Shown here: in pieces, positions 47,188 to 58,181 of the stretch
Position numbering within the stretch: the stretch's first letter is position 1
Layout of the letters: the number at the start of each line of letters is the position of its first letter
Program-made: the position numbers and the translations under genes
The notes under the pieces: generated by a model
What the model saw: only the letters and a program-made list of their open reading frames with translations
What the model was told of the DNA's origin: nothing
The model's database searches: none
NCBI RefSeq assembly: GCF_001680005.1
Contig: NC_033560.1
Location: 1,181,501 to 1,245,500 of the forward strand
DNA length: 64,000 nucleotides
From: Plasmodium coatneyi
Taxonomy: Eukaryota; Apicomplexa; Aconoidasida; Haemosporida; Plasmodiidae
Reading direction: 5' to 3'

Positions 47188-47598
47188 ATGTTAGATGAAA
47201 ACAAAACGGCAGGATTGCTACTCTTCTTCTTAGGAATAGCATCAGGGTTTATTGGAGTGTTTTTATTTTTTGACAAATTTTTTTTGTGTATGTCTAATGT
47301 CTTTTTTTTACTGGGTTTATATTTTTTAGTTGGGGCAACAAAAATCGTGCGCTTCTTTATGAACCGGAAGAAAATTGGGGGGACTGCAAGTTTCCTCTTT
47401 GGCTTCTTCCTTATCATTATGAGTAGGACATTTATTGGCTTCCTCTTTCAAGGCTATGGCATATACAAGTTATTTTTCTCCTTCCTGCCGAATATTGTTA
47501 ATTTTGTGAAATATTCCCCCCTCAGTTTTATTCTGGAAATTCCGGGCATAAAGCAGCTGGCTGATTACATCATGAATAATAAGCGCCTGCCGATTTGA
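47188..47598 (+). CDS. GOT1: Golgi transport protein GOT1 (GOLT1 family)
   Basis: A single exon encodes 136 residues, the usual size for GOT1/GOLT1. Four membrane segments are visible: LLLFFLGIASGFIGVFLFF, NVFFLLGLYFLVGA, the segment after the KKIGGT loop (FLFGFFLIIMSRTFIGFLF), and a last hydrophobic stretch near GYGIYKLFFSFLPNIVNF. The GGT turn after an Arg/Lys-rich loop and the GxxIxxFGFF-like spacing fit the GOT1/SFT2 superfamily. GOT1 is an evolutionarily conserved Golgi membrane protein involved in ER-Golgi vesicle fusion. It converges on the RAD51-like gene with 252 bases between stops. An A-rich leader precedes the ATG. Confidence 0.85.
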   Translation: MLDENKTAGLLLFFLGIASGFIGVFLFFDKFFLCMSNVFFLLGLYFLVGATKIVRFFMNRKKIGGTASFLFGFFLIIMSRTFIGFLFQGYGIYKLFFSFLPNIVNFVKYSPLSFILEIPGIKQLADYIMNNKRLPI

Positions 47599-47850
47599 GC
47601 TCATCGGCGAGTGCATCTGTGTGGAAATACATGCCCGTGCGTGTTCATTGCGGCAGTTTTTCTTTTTTCAATTTTCCGTTTTTTCTCCGTTTTTTTCCCC
47701 GCATTGTTTCCATTCACCTTGTTTCTTTTCCCCTTTTTTTGCGCTGCACACCCTTCCATTTGACTCCTTTGAAAAACGCACAGGAATATTTTCCTCCATT
47801 TTTAAAAACACGATGGATATATAAATGGTCTCACCCCCCTTTGGCTGGGT

Positions 47851-49045
47851 TCAGGGAACGCTAAACCCGGAGTCGTTAATTTCGAAGCGCATCGATTTAT
47901 ACTTTCGCAAAAATTCGGAACACTTTATGATCATCCTGCGATCAATTTTATTTTTTCTCTTCCTCTTTTTAAAATATATGATCGTATTAGAAAAGGAAGA
48001 GTTAATGACATAGTCAAAAAGGTTGAAGGAAAAATGGATGTAGTCCTTCCGTGGGTGCCAACTGTTAAGTACCAATAAGAAAAAGTTATTATCGTATGCC
48101 AGTTGTTTCATAGATTGAGAGATGGCTGTAAAGAGTTGGCACTTTCTGTATACTTCCATTTTATCATTTCCATTAAAGAGACAGTTTAATGAATCTACCA
48201 CAAGGAGGGAAATCTGGTGGTGTTTCAGTATATAGTTTATGTCTTTTTTTATTAACTGGAAGAATTCCTTTTCTTCGTTTATTTTTTGTATGTACAAATT
48301 TTGCAGCGCACTTCGGACGGGACAATTCTGCGCGTGGTGCGGGTTTGGCTGGCCTGCCTCGTCATGCCACGTCTGCTCATGATCTGTCTGATGATGGTTT
48401 CCCATTCGTGCAGACCCCTCCACCTGCTCCGTCCTCTTTTCATTCCCCCTGTTGATGCAGCCACACGTGTTACCCCCTCCATGCGGTTCCTTACAACTAC
48501 TATGTCCCCCCCTCAACTCCAACTTCCTCCTAACTATTTCTTCCAACCTTCGCATGGGGAACATTCGATTAAAGTACACATAAAAAACTATGGCCTGTTT
48601 TTTCTCTTCAATAATTTTTAAAAGGAGCTCTGCACAGAGGGTCAGGGCGAACTGCGTTTTGCCGCTGCCCGACGCGCCCACCACCTCAACGAGGCTGTAA
48701 TTGAGTATCCCATTTTCGAAGAAGTGGTTTAGCTTCTTGTCCTCGAATTGGAGCTTTTTCCTAAGGGGGGACGCAGCGAAGCGGTCACTCATTAAAGCGT
48801 TAAATCTATGCAGGAATAGGAAGAATCACAACATGGAAAAGGAAAAAAAAAAAACGAAGTAGACGTAACTATGCACTCATAACAACACATGCGTGAAGCA
48901 GCTTGGGGCGACAACAAAGGGGGGAACACTCAATGCGTAGGTCACTTTTTTTTTCGACGAATTACCTATCACTTTTGTTAAAGGGGACGGCGTCGAAAAT
49001 GCGCTCCACAGATCTGCAAGTTGCTTCTCCTATAGGGTCTGCCAT
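47851..49045 (-). CDS. RAD51/RecA-family ATPase (RAD51-paralogue-like), two exons
   Basis: The large exon is 47851-48805, and a small first exon at 48966-49045 precedes it. The junction is phase 2: the split Arg codon joins a GTAATT donor to a TGCATAG acceptor, and the reading frame then passes through the internal ATG at 48792. Total is 344 residues. The start MADPIGEATCRS continues into FNALMSDRFAASPL and FENGIL. Walker A is VEVVGASGSGKTQFAL (about residue 70), and Walker B is ISLLVVDSLNCLF (about residue 230). The GKTQ form of Walker A is typical of the RAD51/XRCC3/RAD51B group. A low-complexity insert of roughly 60 residues sits between them. These proteins act in homologous recombination. 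I cannot say which paralogue it corresponds to. Confidence 0.75.
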
Positions 49046-50420
49046 AAGGGGGGAAGGCTCACACAGGCAACTATGCACACTTTAGCGTAGCTCCCTTGAG
49101 TTACTTTGCCTACACTTATTTTAACTTCCGGGTGATATGAAGGTGAGCGGATGTGTGGAGGTCCTGTTGGAAGGGGGAAGTCCTTTCGGTTTCATCTGCG
49201 GTTCGGCGTGCGTGATGAAGTAGTCCCAATGTATGGTGGGGTGATACTTCTGTGCGGTCAATTAAATACACATTTGTGCTTTTTCTTCTTTAAAGGAAAT
49301 TATCCAATGAGACTACTGCTGTAATTGTTTGTCTGTTCACGCTGCACGTGCGTACGTACAGGTGGAGGTACACGCGAATGGTCCCTTGTTGGAGAAATTT
49401 ATTGGGGAGCACATGAAAAGGGGAAAGGAAACGCACGACGAGGGGCATCCCACACAAAACAGGGTCAGCACATCCGTGCAAGCGAGGAAGAGAAATACTT
49501 CCTTACATCGTATGGTCACTTTTCCTATTTGCACTTGGGATGAAGAAATGGTCGTGCTATATAGAAGGAAAGACTAACCCGTTGCTTTCTTCGAACACAT
49601 TGAACTGTTTGCACGTGGTCGAAGAAAAAAATGCAATGTGGGGTGGGCAACAGCATGTGTGTAACTTTTTAACGGAACACCCATCCGTCAAGTTCACTAC
49701 GTTTCGCTACGAAAGGTAGAATGTATGTATTTTTTTGTGGGTTCCTACTTGGGGCCAGATCGGTGCGAGCCCCTCCCCCCGCATCTTAGCCGCGATTCCC
49801 ACCTGAGGGTAAAATTCACAGGCAGAAGAAAAACAAAACCTGACGGAATTGCATGCACAGCAGATGAGTATCCACCCAGAGCCCCTCCGGATGACGCCTC
49901 GTGGGGAATATATAAAAATTATTTCCCACAGGTGATTTCTTTTGTCGCCATTTTCCGCACGTGTAGAAATGGGCATTGCTCGGGGTGGGGCACTAATGGC
50001 GAACCGCTTCGATGAGGGAAAAAATAAAACTCGTTATCTTGCTGGGAGCGTCAACCTGAGGTGCCATAACACCAAGTTGTTACTTTGCGAAGTTGTTGCT
50101 TTGCGAAGTTGTTACTTTGTAAAGTTGTGGCTGTGATAATTGTGGGTTTTACCCAAGCTGCACAACTGTAGAGGATACGAACGAAGGAATGCCCAGGAGT
50201 GGGGCAATTTGGGAGAAAGATCAACGATGAGGCTGAACACGCGAAAGGAAGCACACGTTTGGGTGAGAGAAGATTTTCTCTTCCAGGTCCCCTCATCGTG
50301 CAACTGCTGGCTGAGGCCAAACTGAGCAGTTAGGAAGTTGTACCACAGTTGGCAAGGTTGCCATAGTTACTTTGTGGGGTGGCTAATTGGGCTGGCACAA
50401 ATGTGGGGGACTTGCCCCAA
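49046..50420. other. Intergenic, divergent promoter region
   Basis: These 1.4 kb separate the divergent RAD51-like and large membrane-protein genes. A 16-bp tandem repeat lies at 50074-50131. Short open frames show no family character. Confidence 0.6.
50074..50131. repeat. 16-bp tandem repeat, about 3.6 copies
   Basis: Imperfect copies of AAGTTGTTACTTTGCG start at 50074, 50090 and 50106, with a partial fourth at 50122. The repeat lies about 290 bases upstream of the large membrane-protein start codon, so it may sit in its promoter or 5' leader. Confidence 0.8.
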
Positions 50421-53400
50421 ATGGATCACAGGAAAAATGGGAGCCTTGCCCGCTGGGCGGGGTTACCGCTCTGCTGCTTGTTGCTCCTCCTGTTTAGCGT
50501 TCTCTCCTGGTGGGAGGATGGCAGCGTCAGGGGAAGGAGTCTTGAAGAGCAAAGGACCATCGGGACAAACGTATGTAGTAATATCATCCCGTTTTACCTG
50601 AACAGTCATAATTTTATTAACCCCCTGCGGGAAATTAACGTCTCAAATAATTTCTCCCTAAGGTGGAACATCAACTATATATACTTCGAATACTTCAACG
50701 AGGAGTTTTTTGTAAATTTTAATCTACACAGTTTGTTGGTAAAGGATGTGAAGTTATACGAATATAGAGACAGGAGCGTTTTGCTTTTGGGGAAGGATGC
50801 CTCCCATGATGAAGTGAAGTTTTTTATTCGTGTGGAACAGGATAGGAGTGTGCACCCTGGGGAAATGAGAACCTTTTATTTTGTCATAAATTCGGGGAAT
50901 GGTCCAAATTTCAGCGCATGTGTAAATGTAATGCTGGAGTTGAATATCGGCCTGGTGAATAGGTACGGAGGGGCTCCACCAAGTTATGCAACTGCAGTTA
51001 ATCACCCTACCAGTGGTGGAAGCGCCAATGAGGTGGAAAGGCTCTATTCCGATAGGACCATCGTGGAAGAGAAGAGAAGCAAACTCCCGGCACACCATAA
51101 GGATTACATCATCGTGAAGGACAACTACTACTACACTTCGAGTGAAGACTACTACGTTAGATTCGAACGAGAGGGGGAGGATCCCTATGCTGATCTGCAG
51201 GCGAACCAAGAAGTGGTCGTCTACACGGTTCTTTTATTTACTCAATTCAGCGAACACGGCAGTATAAGTTTCTACTCCCATTTAACAGAAGATATAACGA
51301 AAGAGAAAAATTTCCACATGAATTTGAAAAAGTTAAGTTTGGGAAAAAGCTACTTGTATAATATGAGCGTGGATAACATTTTAAGGTTGTCTCATCTGGA
51401 TAAGGAATGCACCAAGGGGTGTGTCAAAAGTGTGCGAACAAAAAATGGGGTCTTACTACACGCCCTGTTGGAGAATAACGCCGTGTATAAATTTGACGTT
51501 AAATACATTTTGGGAAGGGGTTCCCCCGGTGGGCTAGCCACGAACCGTAATGATGGTGCGCATTTTAATGTAGAATTTTCCATCGTGAGGAATGCAGCGG
51601 AGTACACCATGATGGACTTCATCCGTGAACACTTCACCAGGGAGTGCATGCACAATACCTTCTTCCCGAGTGGAATCGTCCAAACGGGGGAAGAAACGCC
51701 CTTGGAGAAATATTCACTAAAACAGTGCAAAGAGGAGAAGAGGGAGAGTTGCACTCCAGCTGACGCGGATGATGACTTCATCATATACGGCAGGACGATC
51801 GAACTGAACGATAATTTCATTTTCAACTTTGATCCCATTAAATTCTTTGAGCAAAATAAACAAGTGAGCTTAACCATCACTGAGGAGAGTCTTTTCAATT
51901 TGGTCGTTACATCTAAGGCAGATAACGTTTACATAAATTTGCTGAAAAAGGACTCGTCTCATGGGGAGAAGGTGTGCAACACGTACTACATGAATAACCT
52001 AAACGACTACACTCTTTTTAACTACATGTCGAAGGAGGTGGATCATTTTGCGAACGCACATGTGAATAAAGCGTTTGCTGGTGATTATAGGGATGATGAA
52101 GAGGTACGGAGGAAGAAGTTTTCCCAACACAATGTGACTTACATAAATTGCACCCTACCCAAGGGGGAATACTACCTAAGGATAAGCGTCGATGGGTATA
52201 ATATGATCTGTGACTCGAACGAAGTCAGCCTGATTATTCACCCGTTAAGTATATACGAGGAGAGGCACAAATGCGACAGCAGCATGAATGTTGTGACGGA
52301 TCTGTTTTACTACCACTTGAGGTCGGAGAGTAAGAAGAACCGGGAGGAGTTTTCCAACCTGATCAGCGCACCTCAGGGGGAGGATATCACCAATGTAGAG
52401 AGGACCAACTCGACAGCAGGTCAGGTAGAATGGCAAAAGAGTATCCAGGAAGACGCCAGAACATACCAGAACATTTACGAAAACAGGTGGATTCTGAACA
52501 ACCCGATATTTCAAGACTTCGACTTTGTGATTCTGTACGAGAGGCACATCACTGACAGGGTGGATGAATTGCTCGTCACGATAAACAACTCCATTTTCGT
52601 GGACCTTTTCTTTGTAATTGTAGAACCGGTGAGGGAGGAGACCTCTTATTATTACATTTACAGAAATTCTAGGAACGTTTCCAAGTATAAGATCAAACAC
52701 GGGGACCGACCCTTCACCATTTATCTAATTGCCTCCACCATGCACCACCCAGGGAAGCAGCTTTGCGGTTTTTTCTTTATCGACATTGACTTGGTGACAA
52801 AGAATAAATTAACAGAAGAAGAGAAAGAACCAGATAATACGAAACCCACAACCAGTGCACACAACATGGTCAGCAGGATCAACTATATCCCTGATCTGAT
52901 CATCGGCTACGACTCCTACTCCTTTAGCAACTTCTGCTTCATTCCAAAGTTTAAAAAACATAGCCTGATTATCTACATAAAGGAAAACTCTATTGTTAAG
53001 ATAAATTGCTTCAGCACCAACTATGTGTATATTTGCCTGTACGACCAGAATAGGAGAAAACTCTACGATGGGTACAATCAGCTTTACATCGAGTCGTTTA
53101 CAAAGGGGGAGTACGAAATAGTGTTGCAGTTTAACGCGCCGAACGATCAGAAGGACAACGCGTTCTTCTACCTTCAGATTTATGTCTTCCACTTGAGTTT
53201 GCTGGAGAGGTGCGCTGCGGGCGGAGCCTCCATTACAGGTGCAGACATAGGTAAAGACGTGGAAGAGGAAGCCACTACTATTGCATCGCAAAATGCGGAA
53301 GCGCCCCCCGTAGCGACCACAGCGGATATACAAAACCTGTACGACCTGAGCCCGTATGTCGAAGCTAGCAATCTGGATTCCACCACCCATGCTAATCAAA

Positions 53401-56400
53401 CTCAAGTGAAGGACAAGAACACGTTCTGGTTTCAGGCCCCAAATGTGTATTACCTATTCAAGAGGGACTTCCTGCTGCTCCATCCGAAGAAGAGGATTGT
53501 AAAGGAGCTGATCCTCCCCCACGTGGCGAGCATGGACCCCTCAGTAACGTTCCTCCTGAAGGTAGAACTCATTTTTGCAAAGAATTATTTGCCCTATAAG
53601 CTAGCCATCCAGGATGCTTCAAACAGTAGACTTCAATACCATGATAGTTACACGTATAAGAATAAAATTCTGATGACTCTTCCCGTGGTGAATAGCCCCC
53701 CCAGGTGGGGAACAACCATTCAGGAGAGGCCTCCCAGCGGGGGAAGGTCTTCAAACTGTATGTAGACCTGTACGAAGAAGTGAACGAAAATTTAAGAGAC
53801 AACTTTTGCACATACGCCTACCTGCACATTATCTACACGAGCGAGATGGAGGCTTTTCGTCAATGGGATGAACAGGGCCTTTCCTACTCCACGGTGAACC
53901 TACCTCTGCTGTTGAATAATATACTTTTCAAGGGTTCTCCAAGTGCAGCAACGAAAGCAATTGGTGAAACGGCTAACCATGGGGGTGGTAGCTCTGAGGT
54001 GATTTATCTTCGCAACTCCGACCTGCCTATCGCTAACCAGAGCGTGCAGTACACCTTCGAACTGCTGAACAATAATGTGCTCCTGTTCCTAGTTAAGGAT
54101 AACCTTTTTTTTGATATGTACATGTATAGGGAGAAGAGAGACATAAAGCTGAATGTGTATAAATTTTCGGACACGCAGAAGTTACTCTCTGGGGGAGGAA
54201 TCACCTACAATGAAGTGATGAAGAAAGGATCGTCACACCTAGGAGAAGAAATTATTTCCTTCAACAAGAGGCAGATATATCTATCCATGTATCTAACGAG
54301 GGGGCTATACATCTTTCAGTATGAACGTGGGTCAGGCCCTTTTTTCGCAAATCTGTCTGTGGTGTGGCATTACGGGGAAGACATACCAAGTGGGACTTAC
54401 CTCACCGGGGAGGAAGTCGGTTTGGCGAAGGAGGAAGTTGCAGTTGTCCTTCCAAAGGGCAAAACACCAGTTCGCAGGGACGATGCCCTGATGAGGGACG
54501 AAGTAAATTTTCTCTTCGGGAAGGAACTCATCTGCAACGGAGAAACCAAACTGCACTATGGAGGTAAGAAGCTCCATAATTTGACCTACTTTTGGCAAGA
54601 AATTGTAAAAAATGAAAATTTTCAAATTCTCGAAGACAGTGCCACCAGCGTGGAAGTAAAAAAAGGCGAACAGAAGAATGCCCTCATTTACAAGCGTTTT
54701 TATATATGCTTATCGGACCAAGGGGGGAGTAACTCTAATGATGATACGCAAAACGGTAGCGAAACGATTGACAAGAATTACACACTTTTTAATTTAAAAA
54801 TAGAAGAGAGAGCCCAAGTGTATGTAGAGATAAAACCCCACTATCACTTCTTTGTCTACCCCTTTAACCTAAATATCGTTTCGAAAAGATCCTTTTTTGA
54901 CATTTCCAGTGGGTATAAAACCTCCATTACGATTGACCTATACAAGGGAGAGTACGAAATACATTTGGCTTTTCCAGGGCTACCGAAGGAACAAGTAAAA
55001 GACATCATATTCGACTTGGTCATACTTATTGTGTCGTCCAAAAGCGGGGAAAGCGAACCCCAGCAGGGAAATGCACTACCCTATGTGAGTAACTCTCCTG
55101 GAAGACCCCCTCAAAGTGAAGTCTGCAAAGCGTACCCATATAAACCCCTTTTCAACAAAGTTAATCTGGTGGACATCCCTGAAAATGACGCATCAGTGAG
55201 GAGAAATATAATCTCCCCAAAATATAAAAATAAATATTTTCACCTTTTCGGAAAATTTTTCCTCAAAAATTACAAGGAAGAAGTTTTCTTTACCATCCCA
55301 CGTGGTGATTACGTTTTGAAAATTTTTTGTCTCCCTATTGATGAGTCAACGGAAGAAAGTATGACAGCAGAGGACGGGGAAAAAAATCAGATTGTAAACA
55401 TGAGGAGCATCCCCCTTGGAAATTTCTCAGACCAATCAGCGAACTTTGTAAACTCCTTTCTGAACGTACGAAATGTGTTTAATATTAGGGTTGTTCTGGA
55501 CCCTTCGGGGGAAGCCAACCAGGGTAGAGATGGCAAGGAAGATCCGTCACAGAACAACTCCCTCTTTTTGTCACCCATGTTTGCCAACGAGGATGAGGAG
55601 TTCATGTTGAATCTGTACCAAGTAGAGAAGAGCTTCAAACTGGTAATCAAAACGAATAGCTATTTTTGTAATTATTTCCAGCTAGTGGTAAGTCTTTACC
55701 CCCTGGACTTTTACAACCCTGTGCACAGCTATGCGTATGGGCAGGTGAACTCTCTGGAGAAATATATGAAGAATATTCTTGACACGATCTCTGTTAAGGC
55801 GAAACTATATGAGGACATAATATTTGAGCAGAAGAAATTTCCATCGCATCAGTATATGAGGATAGAAACGGAAGTTGTGAATTTGAGGAGCCCTAACAAG
55901 GAGCACTCCTTTTCGCTTCCCGTGGTTGTGCGTAAGGTAGGGTGTGCTAGGCAGAACATGCCGTGGAGGAGCGGCACCCCCGCATATGAGTGTGTCGTAC
56001 TTGCACAGCGATTATATCCATCTAATCAATGTGATCCTTTTTTCCTTTTTCAGGGGAGCTACTTCAAAGTTAACTTGGGATATGATTTCTCTTTAGCCAG
56101 TTTCCAAATGAAGCTCTCCAAAAACGGTGCGGCCATTTCAAGCAGCAGCAAGATGGAAGTCAGTCTGAAGGAAAACGCCCTGAACATATTTGAAAATATT
56201 AGCCTGTACTTGGAAGAGGGAAGTTACACACTGGAGATTCGTTCCTATGACATCATTGCAAATTTGAACAACATAAATAGAAACTTCATCTTCTCCTTCT
56301 ATTTCGAGCTTGAAATTTTCGAGTTTTCCGACGAGAAGAACAACGACGCAATTCTGCTGGATGTGTTTCCGCACAATTCGATGCCCGTCAATAGGAGCTT

Positions 56401-57539
56401 CCCCTTTGGGGTAAGGCGGGAGGGAGAACACCTATTGATAAGGCATTGTGCCATAGCGGGGGGATTGTGGGAGTATGATTGATCCTCTTTCACCTCCCAC
56501 GGGTGCAGATACGTTAACCTGTGCACACGTCGCCCCCTTTTCTTTTTTTGTGTGCAGGTTGATATAATTTTCTGGGGAAAAGTACACGCGAAGGACGTAC
56601 ACCTGGAGGATGATCAGAAAACACACATAGAGCCGACCAGCATAAAAGCAATAAAATACGCGAACATTGAGGTTCACAAATTTGTTTTATCCCCAGAAGT
56701 AATGAACAAAGTGGAAAAAAATTTTATTTTTAAATTTGCCCCAAGTTGTAATATCTATGTTAATCAGGAGAAGGAAAAAAAGTTAAAGTTTACCCTCTCG
56801 ACTGAAGACAAGAGTGTTCCCATCGGAGAAAACGTTTATGAAGAGGGAAAAGGGGCAGCAATCATAACGAGTGAATCGAATGAGCGAAATGGCCAGGTGC
56901 ACCCAGAAAGTGTGAATAATTCCTTCCTCTTGGAGGATGAACAGAAGGAAGTCCCGCCCGACAGTGGTAGAACAAGCTATCTGGAAGGGAATTCCCAGAA
57001 GGACAGGTAAGTCAACCGCACAGTGTGGAGGGAGTGCACTCCATTTGGTCAAAGCGTCGGATGGTGTACTTTTTTTCGTGGTGACCTATCTTCCCATGCT
57101 TTTTTCAAGTACGCAAAAGTGGTGCCCCCTTTCCGTGCATCCCACTTGTTAGTAGAGCATCATTACTCCATTATGCTTGTTCCCCGTTTTCGGGGCCACC
57201 CCCCCTCTCAGCGTGTACGACATCGACCGTGTCATCCAGAACTTCCGACTGAATGAAAAGAAAAGAAGGGACGAAGAAGAAGAAGCCTCCACCATGAGCA
57301 ATCCCTCGAAGGGAGAAATAGACGCGTGTATTCCGCTGACCATACTGACAATGGAAATTTACTGCTTCGAGAAAAGTTACTTTCTCATTTTTATTTTTTT
57401 TTTGTGCGTTTGCTTTATGATGTGCGCGTTCCTATTTGTGGTTTTAAAATTGTACAAAAACTGGAAGTACTACAGGAATTACGACGTCATTACGGAGAGT
57501 GATGAGGTGGTCAACCTGTTCGACGATGACCACATATAG
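50421..57539 (+). CDS. Large conserved Plasmodium type I membrane protein, about 2,200 residues
   Basis: The start is the ATG at 50421 (MDHRKNGSLARWAG), followed by a hydrophobic signal segment (GLPLCCLLLLLFSVLSWW). Exons from phase are 50421-about 53687, about 53738-55936, 56054-56410, 56558-57006 and 57212-57539. The junction near 53690-53737 is uncertain (50-base intron or a missing C in a seven-C run). The 117-base intron at 55937-56053 has no in-frame stop. The ectodomain is rich in beta-strand patterns with recurring (K/R/E)G-(E/D/S)-Y motifs: LPKGEYYLRI, FTKGEYEIVL, LYKGEYEIHL, IPRGDYVLKI and LEEGSYTLEI. A single membrane helix (FLIFIFFLCVCFMMCAFLFVV, about residue 2150) is followed by a 28-residue tail ending in acidic EVVNLFDDDHI. 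I do not recognise a named gene. The topology suggests a secreted or surface/organelle membrane protein, and the repeat pattern suggests tandem beta-sandwich domains. Both are inferences. Confidence 0.8.
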
Positions 57540-58181
57540 AAAGTCGAGAATGTCGCATAACGAACCGGAACAGGACGCGCTTTCCCGTTGACCAGTGTGG
57601 CATCCCCACGCCTTTGGCTTTTCCTACATCTTTATCCGTGCATGAGTGTGACTTGTTCCGTTGCACTCCCCTTTTTAACCTGCATGTGAATACACATTTG
57701 TAGATTCGCCAACCGTGAATCACACCCACGCCGCGTCCGCTCTGTAGGACGGTTGATTAGTGTCACTAGTTCAGCCCAATTTGCCTTTTAACTCGATTTG
57801 AGTGCGTCCACTTATTTATTTATTTTATTTTATTTTTTTTGTCACGTGTAGTAGCGGTGATATTGCCGCTCTGTCTGTCTGTATGTCTGTCTCTCATAAA
57901 TCCACATTTGTCCTTTCCCTTTTTCGTAATATGACCCATTTGTGTGGCAAAAAATGCGCATGATTAATTTGCGAGATTTTTAAAAAAAAAATTTACAATT
58001 TTGTCAATCTCTTACGTAAAGAGGAAACGTTATGTTGTTACGATAGGACAAAAAAAAAAAAAAAAAAAAGCGAAATGTCACGCCAAGCAAAATATTCACA
58101 TTACAAAAAGTCACAAATATTGGGGAGGTACAAACTTATGCACCTACCATGTGCGGAGTGTGTACAAATCGAACGCACTTT
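57540..58181. other. Intergenic, between convergent genes
   Basis: These 0.6 kb hold the 3' ends of the large membrane protein and the Yip1-family gene. A run of about 19 A lies near 58051-58069. No gene seen. Confidence 0.6.
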
